DNA of 32,973 nt. Origin: an uncultured Roseiarcus sp. (GTDB lineage Bacteria; Pseudomonadota; Alphaproteobacteria; Rhizobiales; Beijerinckiaceae). The stretch lies in assembly GCA_945957375.1 (NCBI GenBank), contig CAMFKX010000021.1:1-32973 (forward strand). The letters run 5' to 3'. The notes under the pieces are model-generated. The model made no database searches. It had not been told where the DNA came from and was given only the letters and a program-made list of their open reading frames with translations. Below, one piece after another: positions 17,163-24,678 of this stretch. How positions within the stretch are numbered: position 1 is the first letter of the stretch; every line of letters starts with the position of its first letter. A program made the translations under genes and the position numbers.

Positions 17163-17981
17163 TCAATTCCGGGCGTTGTCCCCGCCGCCCGGCTTGCGCG
17201 CGTTCGCCGCCCTCAGGATCGCCACCAACACCAGCGGCGTGGCGGGCCACTGGAACCAGACGCTGTGCATGCCGCTGAACACGTTGATCAGGAAAAGAAG
17301 GACGGCGACGTTGATCAGCACCGCGCTCGACCGGGGCAGTCCGCTGTACAGCGCCCAGGCGCGCGCAACCACGCTCTGCGGCGGGGGCGCGCCGCCAGGA
17401 GGCGCGGGAGGCCCGGGTTGCGCATCGGTCTGCGGGATCGAAGGCGGCGCGCCGGCTCCGCCCGGAAGCACGCGATAGCCCGTGATCGGGTGGACGACGT
17501 TCTTGAGATGCTGCTGGCCGAGGAAGTCAAACCCGATCGACAGCTTCTTGTAGACCTGATCGTAGACCGGGCCGGAGATCAGGATGCCGCCGGGCTCCGC
17601 CAGCTCCTGCAGACGCGCGGCGATGTTGACGCCGTCGCCGTAGACGTCCTCGCCCTCCACCATCACGTCGCCCAGATGAATGCCGATGCGGAAGCGCATC
17701 CGGCGCGCCTCGGGCACGTCGCCGTTGTAGCCGGAGATCTCCTGCTGCGTCTCGACCGCGCATTGCACGGCCTCGACGACGCTCGAGAACTCGGCGATGA
17801 CGGCGTCGCCCCAGGTGTTGACGACGCGCCCGTCGTGGCGCTCGACCAGGGTCGTCATCGCCGCGCGATAACGGCGCAAGGTCGCGAGGGTGTTCGCCTC
17901 GTCGGCCTCCATGAGGCGGGAATATCCGACGACATCGGCGCACATGAGCGTCGTGAGGCGCCGTTTGACCTTCGTCTCCAT
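17163..17981 (-). CDS. Class III adenylate/guanylate cyclase with C-terminal two-helix membrane tail
   Basis: A 272-residue protein. Residues 8-170 are a class III cyclase catalytic domain: metal-binding Asp16 (MCADVVGYSRLM) and Asp59 (NTWGDAVIAEF), the 'GIHLGDVMVEGEDVYGDGVN' segment and the transition-state Asn/Arg in VNIAARLQELAEPGG. A proline-rich linker (about 185-210) leads to two hydrophobic helices (AVLINVAVLLFLINVF and WPATPLVLVAILRAA), so the catalytic domain is on the cytoplasmic side of the inner membrane. The cyclase-then-2TM order is the reverse of most membrane cyclases. ATG at 17981 is chosen; an upstream TTG would add six residues. Probably makes cAMP; nucleotide specificity cannot be read with certainty. 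Confidence 0.9.
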   Translation of the reverse strand: METKVKRRLTTLMCADVVGYSRLMEADEANTLATLRRYRAAMTTLVERHDGRVVNTWGDAVIAEFSSVVEAVQCAVETQQEISGYNGDVPEARRMRFRIGIHLGDVMVEGEDVYGDGVNIAARLQELAEPGGILISGPVYDQVYKKLSIGFDFLGQQHLKNVVHPITGYRVLPGGAGAPPSIPQTDAQPGPPAPPGGAPPPQSVVARAWALYSGLPRSSAVLINVAVLLFLINVFSGMHSVWFQWPATPLVLVAILRAANARKPGGGDNARN

Positions 17982-18094
17982 GGCGGCAGGATAGCGCAAA
18001 AGCGCGTCGGCGGCACAGATTCTGCGTCAACTTCGACCTGACGCCGCCCGTCCGAATGGCGTAAGGATCATTGTTCAATCTCACGGAGCGCGCC

Positions 18095-18451
18095 TTGGCC
18101 GGCCTGACAACCCACGTTCTCGACATCACCCGAGGCGGCCCCGCGGCGGGCGTGCGGGTCGAACTCCACGAAATCGGCGCCGACGGCGCGCGCCGGCTGG
18201 TGACCGCGACCACGACCAATTCGGACGGACGGACCGACAAGCCGCTGATCGCGGCTGGCGAGGCGCGGGTCGGCGTGTTCGAGCTGGCGTTCCACGCCGG
18301 CGACTATTTCCGCGGCCAGGGCGCGAAGCTCGCCGATCCGCCGTTTCTCGACGTGGTGCCGATCCGCTTCGCCGTCGCCGATCCGGCGGCGCACTACCAT
18401 GTGCCCCTTCTCGTCTCGCCGTGGAGCTATTCGACCTATCGCGGCAGCTGA
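18095..18451 (+). CDS. uraH: 5-hydroxyisourate hydrolase
   Basis: A 118-residue transthyretin-like enzyme that hydrolyses 5-hydroxyisourate in urate breakdown. Family landmarks are LTTHVLD at the start (His7), the conserved arginine in SDGRTDKPL, the histidine in [16 protein letters not shown] and the invariant C-terminal YRGS. Start set at TTG 18095 because GGAG lies six bases upstream and the protein then begins [10 protein letters not shown] like its relatives; an earlier in-frame TTG at 18071 has a badly spaced site. No urate oxidase or OHCU decarboxylase is next to it, so the rest of the pathway must be elsewhere. Confidence 0.93.
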   Translation: MAGLTTHVLDITRGGPAAGVRVELHEIGADGARRLVTATTTNSDGRTDKPLIAAGEARVGVFELAFHAGDYFRGQGAKLADPPFLDVVPIRFAVADPAAHYHVPLLVSPWSYSTYRGS

Positions 18452-18498
18452 GGCGCTCGACGCAGTCGGATCTTTCCTCGAGCGCCTTCGAGGCGACG

Positions 18499-18927
18499 AT
18501 GACCTTCATTCCAAGTCCGCAGGGCCTCTCCGAGATCTTTCGGGAAGCGTCGGCGCCGGCCTTCCTCCTCGCGGGCGTCGCCGCCTTCGTTTCCGTCTTG
18601 ATGAATCGGCTCGGCGCGACGATCGATCGCCTGCGCAAGGTGGTTCAGGAACCGGTCAGCGGCGCCGATCCGGTCCGCGTCGAGAGGGAGGTCCAGCACC
18701 TGAAGCGGCGCGCGGTCTTGCTCCACCAGGCGACCCTGCTGGCCCTGCTGGCGGCGCTCGCCACGACGTTCTTGCTCATGGTGATGGTCGTGACCGGATA
18801 TTTCGGCCTTCGGCACGCCTTCGGCGCGCCCTTCCTGTTCGCCGCCGCCAGCGTCCTTCTCAGCCTTGCGCTCTTCCGTTTCGCTCAGGAAATCCGGATC
18901 GCGCTGGGCGAGATCGATCAGATCTGA
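18499..18927 (+). CDS. DUF2721 membrane protein
   Basis: A 142-residue protein with three membrane helices: APAFLLAGVAAFVSVLMNRL (19-38), TLLALLAALATTFLLMVMVV (79-98) and APFLFAAASVLLSLALFRFA (110-129). The segment 'EIFREASAPAFLLAG' followed by 'MNRLGATIDRLRKV' is the DUF2721 signature. The loop between helices one and two is charged and helical (VEREVQHLKRRAVLLHQ). Start at ATG 18499, with GAGG five bases upstream; the frame opens earlier inside the uraH gene, but that part is not conserved in type. It follows uraH by 47 bases and is convergent with ppa. Function unknown. Confidence 0.85.
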   Translation: MTFIPSPQGLSEIFREASAPAFLLAGVAAFVSVLMNRLGATIDRLRKVVQEPVSGADPVRVEREVQHLKRRAVLLHQATLLALLAALATTFLLMVMVVTGYFGLRHAFGAPFLFAAASVLLSLALFRFAQEIRIALGEIDQI

Positions 18928-18940
18928 GCTCTCGTTCGCC

Positions 18941-19471
18941 TCACGTCTTCACGAAGTTCTTCTGCGTCTCGGCGATCGCCTGCAGCGCCGCCTGCGGGCC
19001 TTCCCAGCCGAGGAAGTCGAGCGTCGTGTCCTCGAGTTCCTCGGTTGCGGCGAAGAACTTCTGCAGTTCCTCGCGGAACGGCTGCGAAAGATCGGCGACG
19101 TCGTTGAGCGCGCGCGCGGCGTGGGAGCGGGTCGGGACAACAAATACGCGGTCGTTGCGCTCCGACCGCGCCTTGCTCGTCTGCTCGATCTTGAGGATGC
19201 CGATGACGCGGCAGACGACGACGAGACCGGGGAAGGTCGCTGCGTCGTGGATGATCGTGACGTCCAGCGGGTCGCCGTCGTCGGCCCGGGTCGACGGCAG
19301 GAAGCCCCAGTCGTGCGGATAGGTGAGGCCGGTCAGCAGCGACTTGCGCAGGACGAAGCTCTCGAGTTTCGGCTCGTAGGCCAGCTTCGCCCGGCTGCCG
19401 CGCGGCGTCTCCACGACCGCATTGACCTCGCCCTCCCCGGCGAACAGCGGCAGGTTGCAATAATTGGGCAT
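18941..19471 (-). CDS. ppa: Inorganic pyrophosphatase, family I
   Basis: A 176-residue cytoplasmic enzyme that hydrolyses pyrophosphate to two phosphates. Visible family I signatures are TYPHDWGFLPST (50-61), the metal-binding DGDPLD core (Asp65, Asp67, Asp70) and the basic segment ILKIEQTSKARSERNDRVF. Length matches soluble bacterial enzymes. Start at ATG 19471 with GGAGG six bases upstream. The next gene upstream on the same strand is an acyl-CoA ligase, a reaction that releases pyrophosphate, so the neighbourhood makes biochemical sense. Some core residues deviate from E. coli Ppa (C-terminal part is shorter in the conserved E-x7-KGKKW region), so it may be a divergent member. Confidence 0.88.
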   Translation of the reverse strand: MPNYCNLPLFAGEGEVNAVVETPRGSRAKLAYEPKLESFVLRKSLLTGLTYPHDWGFLPSTRADDGDPLDVTIIHDAATFPGLVVVCRVIGILKIEQTSKARSERNDRVFVVPTRSHAARALNDVADLSQPFREELQKFFAATEELEDTTLDFLGWEGPQAALQAIAETQKNFVKT

Positions 19472-19549
19472 TCCCGACCTCCGCGCCTTCCTCGTCCACC
19501 CGCAGGGAAACGAAAGCGTTCGGCGGAGGTTCCGGGCGCGCGCCGACGG

Positions 19550-21067
19550 TCAGGCCGAGGCGTCGAGCGTCTTCAGTTCGCGCCGCATGATCTTGCCGGT
19601 CGAGGTCTTGGGCAGATCGGCGACGAACAGCACCTCGCGCGGCACCTTGTAGGCGGCGAGTTCGCGGCGGCAGAGGTCGAGGATCCCCTCCCGGTCGGGC
19701 GCGGCGCCGGGCTTCAGCACGACATAGGCCTTGGCGATCTCGCCCCTGAGCGGGTCGGGCGCGCCGCCGACCGCGACCAGCGCCACACCCGGATGCGCCG
19801 CGACCACCCGCTCGATCTCGGCGGGAAAGACCTTGAAGCCGGACGTGTTGATCATGTCCTTCTTGCGGTCGACGATGAACACGGCACCGTCCTCGTCCAT
19901 GCTGGCGAGGTCGCCGGAATGCAGCCAGCCGTCGGGTTCGATCGTCTCGCGCGTGGCCCTTTCGTTGCCCCAGTAGCCCTGCATCACGATCGGGCCGCGG
20001 ATCATGAGCTCGCCGACCTCGCCGGTCGCCATCGTGCGCCCGGCGTCGGCGACGTCGGCGATGCGGGCTTCGCAATAAGGCAGCGCGATCCCGATCGAGC
20101 CGAGCTTGCGCTGGCCGTAGGTGGGAAAGGTCGTCCCCAGTCCGGCGATCTCGGTCATGCCCCAGAGTTCGATCAGCGGGCAACCGAAGCGCGCCTCGAC
20201 CTCGCGCATCTTGGCGACCGGCATGGTCTGCCCGCCGACGGTGCAGCGGGTGAGCGACGAGAGATCCGCCTTCTCGAGCTCCGGCGCGGCGAGCATGTAC
20301 ATGTACATGGTGGGCACGCCCTCGAACAGGGTGGCGCGCTGCGTCTCGAGGCTCGCGAGGATCTCGGCGGCGTCGAAACGCGGGTGCATCACGAGCTTCA
20401 TGCCGGAGAGCATGGCCCCCTGGAACACGACGTTGCCGTAGACGTGCGGACAGGGCAGCGCCGAGACCACGACGTCGCTCGCCGTCCGCAGATGCATCTG
20501 CGCCGTCATCGCGATGTTGGTCATCACCGCGCGGTGGGATTGCATCGCGCCCTTGGGATGACCGGTCGTGCCCGAAGTGTAGCCGATCGTCGACGTCGCG
20601 GTCGGCGAAACCGGGATGGGATCGAAGGCGACCGGCCTCGCTGCGAGTTCGCCGAACGGCGTCGCGCCGGCGACCGGGTCGTCGCCGAAGGCGATCGTCG
20701 TCAATCCGTCCACGCCGGCGGCGAGCGCCGCGGCGACCTTGTCCGGGGCGCCGATCAGCGCCCGGGCGCCGCAGTCGCGGGTCACGAACGCGACCTCCGC
20801 CGGGGTCAGCATCACGTTGACCGGATTGATGATCGCGCCGGCCTTCAACGCCCCGTAGTAGCTGACGATCCACTCCCAGCAATTGGGCGCGTAGAGCGTC
20901 ACGCGGTCGCCCGGCGCGACGCCGAGCCTGACGAGGCCCTGCGCCAGCGCGCCCGACAGACCGTCGAGATCGCGGAAAGTGAATTCACGGCCCCCGGTCA
21001 CGAGCGCGACGCGATCGCCGAACAGGCGGGCGGCGCGAGGCAAGATTTCCCCGAGCGAGTCAAGCAC
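19550..21067 (-). CDS. AMP-forming acyl-CoA synthetase/ligase
   Basis: A 505-residue ANL-superfamily enzyme that activates a carboxylic acid with ATP and transfers it to CoA. The P-loop is IGYTSGTTGHPKGAM, followed by 'ELWGMTEIAGLGTTFPTYGQ', the hinge region 'GWLHSGDLASMDEDG' and 'VDRKKDMINTSGFKVFPAEI', and the C-terminal catalytic lysine in TSTGKIMRRELK. This pattern fits medium/long-chain or aromatic acyl-CoA ligases; the substrate is not readable. Start set at GTG 21067, six bases after GGAGGGG, giving VLDSLGEILPRAA; the longer open frame to 21217 runs into the marR promoter and is unlikely to be translated. Same strand as ppa, 78 bases apart. Confidence 0.92.
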   Translation of the reverse strand: MLDSLGEILPRAARLFGDRVALVTGGREFTFRDLDGLSGALAQGLVRLGVAPGDRVTLYAPNCWEWIVSYYGALKAGAIINPVNVMLTPAEVAFVTRDCGARALIGAPDKVAAALAAGVDGLTTIAFGDDPVAGATPFGELAARPVAFDPIPVSPTATSTIGYTSGTTGHPKGAMQSHRAVMTNIAMTAQMHLRTASDVVVSALPCPHVYGNVVFQGAMLSGMKLVMHPRFDAAEILASLETQRATLFEGVPTMYMYMLAAPELEKADLSSLTRCTVGGQTMPVAKMREVEARFGCPLIELWGMTEIAGLGTTFPTYGQRKLGSIGIALPYCEARIADVADAGRTMATGEVGELMIRGPIVMQGYWGNERATRETIEPDGWLHSGDLASMDEDGAVFIVDRKKDMINTSGFKVFPAEIERVVAAHPGVALVAVGGAPDPLRGEIAKAYVVLKPGAAPDREGILDLCRRELAAYKVPREVLFVADLPKTSTGKIMRRELKTLDASA

Positions 21068-21196
21068 CGGCGTCCCCTCCGATGATACCGGGCGTCGTTC
21101 CGCCCCGGGCCATCCTGCGCTCGCCGGCCGGGATTGCGCAAGCGCGGCGAACCCGTGGATTTCGGGCGCACGAACGCTTTCTTTCGCCCTGCAGCC

Positions 21197-21225
21197 TTGA
21201 AAAGGGCCAGCTTTCATTTTATAAG
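21197..21225 (+). promoter_or_regulatory. Sigma-70 type promoter of the marR-emrAB operon
   Basis: TTGAAA (21197-21202) and TATAAG (21220-21225), separated by exactly 17 bases. Each box matches the consensus at five of six positions. Transcription should begin near 21232, next to the marR ATG at 21233, leaving essentially no 5' leader. Confidence 0.7.
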
Positions 21226-21230
21226 CTGGC
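21206..21230. promoter_or_regulatory. Palindromic operator candidate for the MarR protein
   Basis: GCCAGCTT (21206-21213) and AAGCTGGC (21223-21230) are a perfect eight-base inverted repeat with a nine-base AT-rich spacer. A second overlapping palindrome, ATAAGC-TG-GCTTAT, spans 21221-21234. Both cover the -10 box, so a dimeric repressor bound here would block the promoter. MarR proteins usually bind such 15-25 base palindromes in their own promoters. Confidence 0.65.
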
Positions 21231-21232
21231 TT

Positions 21233-21709
21233 ATGATATCAGTTGCTCAGGATCTGGTGTTCTCACGACGGCGCGAGGTCGGCTTCGCGATCCACGACGC
21301 GGCCCGGCTGCTCAGGACCTATTCCGACCAGCGGGCGGCCGAACTCGGCACGACGCGCGCGCAATGGGCGGTGCTGGTGCGGCTGCAGCGCTGTGAGGGC
21401 GCGAAGCAAAACGAGCTTGCCGAGGCGCTCGACATCGCGCCGATCACGCTCGCTCGCCTGGTCGACAAGCTCGCCGCGGCGGGCCTGGTCGAGCGGCGCG
21501 CCGATCCGAACGACCGGCGCGCCCACCGGCTCTATCTGACCGAAGGGGCGCTTCCCGCCCTGGTCGCGCTCGGGCGGCTCGCCGAGGACATCATGGGCCG
21601 GGCTTTGGCCGGGCTCGCCGATGGTGACGTCGAGGCGGTTGTCGCGGCCATGGCGACCATCAAGGCCAATCTCAAGGCCGAACTCCATTCGGGAGCGCAC
21701 CACAAGTGA
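21233..21709 (+). CDS. MarR-family transcriptional regulator
   Basis: A 158-residue dimeric winged-helix regulator. The recognition region reads QNELAEALDIAPITLARLVDKL and the wing AGLVERRADPNDRRAHRLYL, both typical of MarR. The N-terminal helix (FAIHDAARLLRTYSDQRAAE) and the C-terminal helix (LAEDIMGRALAGLADGDVEA) form the dimer interface. It is the first gene of an operon with an EmrA-type and an EmrB-type gene, and its stop overlaps the next start (GTGA at 21706). It probably represses its own promoter and is released by a small lipophilic ligand. The ATG at 21233 has no ribosome site; a GTG at 21257 has a weak AGGA. The transcript may be leaderless. Confidence 0.9.
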   Translation: MISVAQDLVFSRRREVGFAIHDAARLLRTYSDQRAAELGTTRAQWAVLVRLQRCEGAKQNELAEALDIAPITLARLVDKLAAAGLVERRADPNDRRAHRLYLTEGALPALVALGRLAEDIMGRALAGLADGDVEAVVAAMATIKANLKAELHSGAHHK

Positions 21710-22959
21710 GCCAGATCACCAAGGTCGTCCGGGAGGGCGACGCGCCGATTCCGTCGGGCCAGACCGTCCAGTTCGGCCCGACCCGCGCGCCCGCGCCGCC
21801 GTCGGCGCCGACGCCGGCGGCGCCGCCGACCCCGGCCACGCCGCCGATCGTCGTCAAGCCGAAGGCGAACGGGACGCGCCGCTTCGTCTTGCTCGTCGTC
21901 GTTCCTCTGGTCGCACTCGTCGCCGGATTCGGCTGGTGGCTGACCGGCGGACGCTACATCGCCACCGACAACGCCTATGTCGGCGCCGACAAGTCGCTGA
22001 TCACCCCGCAGGTGACCGGCCCGGTGGTCGCGGTCCACGTCGTCGAAGGCCAGAAGGTCAAGGTCGGCGATCCGCTGTTCGACATCGACCCCAAGCCCTA
22101 CGAAATCGCGGTCGCGCTCGGCAGGGGCCGCCTCGACGCGGCCAAGGTCGCCTTCGCCAATCTCAAGTCGTCCTACGTCAGCAACGAGGACCAGATCCGG
22201 ATGGGCCAGGATTCGGTCCGGGTGCGTCAGACCGAGTTCGACCGCAAGAACGATCTCGCAACCCGGGGATCGGGCACCAACGTCGACCGCGACACCTCGC
22301 TCGCCGCCCTGATCCAGGCGAGGCAGCTGCTCGAATTCGTGCGCAACCAGCAGGCGTCCACCATGGTCAAGCTGGGCGGCAGCCTCGACGCCTCGATCGA
22401 GAACTTTCCGGAATACATTCAGGCCCGGGCCGGGCTCGACGAAGCCGAGCGCAACCTGAAGAACACGAAGGTGCTGTCGCCGATCGACGGCGTCGCCACG
22501 CAGGTGAGCCAGATCCAGCTCGGCCGCGTCGCGCCCGCCGGCCAGCCGGTGTTCGCCGTCGTCTCCGACAAGAGCCTCTGGGTCGACGGCAACCCGAAGG
22601 AATCCGACCTGACCTTCGTCCGCGAGGGCCAGCCCGCCACCGTCACCATCGACGCCTTCCCGGGCAAGGTCTGGAAGGGAACGATCTGCTCGATCGCGCC
22701 CGGCACCGGCGCGCAATTCTCGATCCTGCCGCCGCAGAACGCCAGCGGCAACTGGGTCAAGGTGGTCCAGCGCGTGCCGCTGCGCTTCTGCTTCGCCCCC
22801 GACGAGGACACCAAGTACATCCGCGCCGGCATGAGCGCCTATCTCTCAATCGACACCGGCCGGGTGCGCACGATCAAGGGCGTGCTCGACGGCATCGCCG
22901 AGACGGTCGACGGCCTGATGGGTCGCGGCGGCGCGGGCGCGGCCGCTTCGGCGAAATGA
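21706..22959 (+). CDS. HlyD/EmrA-type membrane fusion protein
   Basis: A 417-residue periplasmic adaptor of a multidrug pump. Residues 1-58 are cytoplasmic and proline-rich (APAPPSAPTPAAPPTPATPP), then one membrane helix (RFVLLVVVPLVALVAGFGWW, about 59-78). The lipoyl-like half motif 'YIATDNAYVGADKSLITPQV' and 'GPVVAVHVVEGQKVKVGDPL' follow, then a coiled-coil hairpin, the second lipoyl half (LSPIDGVATQVSQIQLG) and a beta-barrel. It links the EmrB-type transporter to an outer membrane channel that is not encoded here. GTG start overlaps the marR stop by four bases. Confidence 0.93.
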   Translation: MSQITKVVREGDAPIPSGQTVQFGPTRAPAPPSAPTPAAPPTPATPPIVVKPKANGTRRFVLLVVVPLVALVAGFGWWLTGGRYIATDNAYVGADKSLITPQVTGPVVAVHVVEGQKVKVGDPLFDIDPKPYEIAVALGRGRLDAAKVAFANLKSSYVSNEDQIRMGQDSVRVRQTEFDRKNDLATRGSGTNVDRDTSLAALIQARQLLEFVRNQQASTMVKLGGSLDASIENFPEYIQARAGLDEAERNLKNTKVLSPIDGVATQVSQIQLGRVAPAGQPVFAVVSDKSLWVDGNPKESDLTFVREGQPATVTIDAFPGKVWKGTICSIAPGTGAQFSILPPQNASGNWVKVVQRVPLRFCFAPDEDTKYIRAGMSAYLSIDTGRVRTIKGVLDGIAETVDGLMGRGGAGAAASAK

Positions 22960-24509
22960 ACCCTCGTCCGATCTACGAAACCATCACGCCCGGAATCCGC
23001 TGGGCGCTGACCGTCTGCATCATGCTGGCGACGATCATGCAGGCGCTCGACACCACGATCGCCAACGTCGCCCTGCCCTACATGCAGGGGTCGCTGTCGA
23101 CGACGCAGGACCAGATCAACTGGGTCCTGACCTCCTATATCGTCGCCGCCGCGATCATGACCTCGCCGCTCGGCTGGATGGCGACTCGGGTCGGACGCAA
23201 GAAGCTGTTCATCGTCTGCACCGCCGGCTTCACCGTCGCCTCGATGCTGTGCGGCGTGGCGCTGTCGATCGAGCAGATGGTCGCCTATCGCGTGCTTCAG
23301 GGCGTGTTCGGCGCGGCGCTGGTGCCGCTGTCGCAGGCGGTGATGCTCGACATCTTCCCACCGGCCAAGCGCGGCTCGGCGATGGCGATCTGGGGCATGG
23401 GTGTGATGCTCGGCCCGATCATGGGGCCGACGCTCGGCGGCTGGCTGACCGACCATTATTCCTGGCGCTGGGTGTTCTTCGTCAACCTGCCGTTCGGCAT
23501 CCTGACCACCGCCGGCCTGTGGGCGTTCATGAGCGAGACGCCGACCCGGCGCGACATCCCCTTCTCCTGGTTCGGCTTCCTGAGCCTCTCGCTCGGCATC
23601 GGCTCGCTGCAGATGATGCTCGACCGCGGCGAACAGCTCGGCTGGTTCGAATCGCCCGAGATCGTCGCCGAAGCGATCCTGACCGTGGTCGGCTTCTATT
23701 TCTTCTTCGCCGACTCGTTCACCTCGAGCCGCCCGTTTATCAACTTCCGCATCTTCCGCGACTGGAATTTCTCGGTCGCGCTCGTGTTCATGTTCCTGAT
23801 CGGCATCATCCTCCTCGCCACCATGGCGCTGGTGACGCCGTTCATCCAGAACCTGCTCGGCTATCCGGTGCTGTCGAGCGGCTATCTGCTCGGCACCCGC
23901 GGCATCGGCACGTTCGTGGCGATGTTCCTGGTCGGGCGGCTGAGCGGCAAGGTCGATCCGCGCTATCTCGTGTTCATCGGCCTCGTGCTCGCGACCGTCT
24001 CGCTGTGGCAGATGGTGTTCTGGTCGCTCGACGTCTCGGCGCGGACGATCGCGATCAATTCGGTCGTTCAGGGTTTCGGGCTCGGCTTCGTGTTCGTGCC
24101 GCTCAACACCATCGCCTTCGCCAGCCTGCCGGGCGAGTTGCGCACCGAGGGCGCCGCGCTCTGGACGCTGATCCGCAATATCGGCTCGTCGGTCGGCATT
24201 TCGGTGGTGATCGCCCAGCTGACCTCTATGGTTACGATCTACCGCAGCCAGATGGTCGAGAACCTCACCCCGTTCAGCGACGCGCTGCATCTGCCTAACG
24301 CCGGCGCGCTCGCCGGGACCGGCCTGCCCAACTTGGAAACGCTGGAAGCGCTGGTCACCCAGCAGGCGGCGGCGATGGCCTATTCCAACGACTTCCTGTT
24401 GATGACGCTGGTCTCGCTCTGCGCCTTTCCGCTCCTGATCCTGATCCGCTCGCCCAAGGCCGCGCCGGCCGCGGCGAAGACACAGGCGGCGCACGCGGTC
24501 ATGGATTGA
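22956..24509 (+). CDS. EmrB-type multidrug efflux transporter (MFS, DHA2, 14 helices)
   Basis: A 517-residue inner membrane proton-drug antiporter. Family landmarks are the first helix motif 'MQALDTTIANVALPYMQGSL', motif A after helix two (GWMATRVGRKKLFIV), the antiporter motif C in helix five (GMGVMLGPIMGPTLGGWL) and WRWVFFVNLPFG. About 14 hydrophobic segments are seen, as in DHA2 members. Its ATG overlaps the stop of the fusion protein gene (ATGA), so translation is coupled. It exports hydrophobic toxic compounds through the fusion protein. An intrinsic hairpin 32 bases later (24541-24561) ends the operon. Confidence 0.94.
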   Translation: MNPRPIYETITPGIRWALTVCIMLATIMQALDTTIANVALPYMQGSLSTTQDQINWVLTSYIVAAAIMTSPLGWMATRVGRKKLFIVCTAGFTVASMLCGVALSIEQMVAYRVLQGVFGAALVPLSQAVMLDIFPPAKRGSAMAIWGMGVMLGPIMGPTLGGWLTDHYSWRWVFFVNLPFGILTTAGLWAFMSETPTRRDIPFSWFGFLSLSLGIGSLQMMLDRGEQLGWFESPEIVAEAILTVVGFYFFFADSFTSSRPFINFRIFRDWNFSVALVFMFLIGIILLATMALVTPFIQNLLGYPVLSSGYLLGTRGIGTFVAMFLVGRLSGKVDPRYLVFIGLVLATVSLWQMVFWSLDVSARTIAINSVVQGFGLGFVFVPLNTIAFASLPGELRTEGAALWTLIRNIGSSVGISVVIAQLTSMVTIYRSQMVENLTPFSDALHLPNAGALAGTGLPNLETLEALVTQQAAAMAYSNDFLLMTLVSLCAFPLLILIRSPKAAPAAAKTQAAHAVMD

Positions 24510-24540
24510 CGCAGTAGGCGCGTCGCCGCTGGGTGCGTCG

Positions 24541-24561
24541 GCCGCGCTCTGCGAGCGCGGC
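24541..24561 (+). terminator. Terminator hairpin of the emrAB-type operon
   Basis: A perfect nine-pair stem GCCGCGCTC / GAGCGCGGC with a three-base loop (TGC), followed by TGAATTTGC. The T-tract is short, so termination may be partial; it separates the pump operon from the Hint repeat gene. Confidence 0.65.
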
Positions 24562-24594
24562 TGAATTTGCTGCCTGGCTGTCATATTTCGCAGT

Positions 24595-24618
24595 CCCGTG
24601 ATATTCGGCGATCACGGG
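24595..24618. promoter_or_regulatory. Inverted repeat upstream of the Hint repeat gene
   Basis: CCCGTGAT (24595-24602) and ATCACGGG (24611-24618) form a perfect eight-base inverted repeat with an eight-base spacer, 60 bases before the start codon. It could be an operator or a leader hairpin; no T-tract follows. No convincing -35/-10 pair is visible nearby. Confidence 0.5.
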
Positions 24619-24678
24619 TGTCAAGCACTTCCGCCGCGTCAAAACATCGCACCGTCCGGCGGGCAGCAGGAGGCGGGA

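Noticed and set aside
18866-21085. A 739-codon open frame on the plus strand
   Set aside because: Antisense to pyrophosphatase and acyl-CoA ligase, both clearly identified on the other strand.
24598-24678. A longer start (GTG at 24598) for the Hint protein
   Set aside because: It lies within an inverted repeat, lacks a ribosome site, and ATG 24679 has a perfect AGGAGG.
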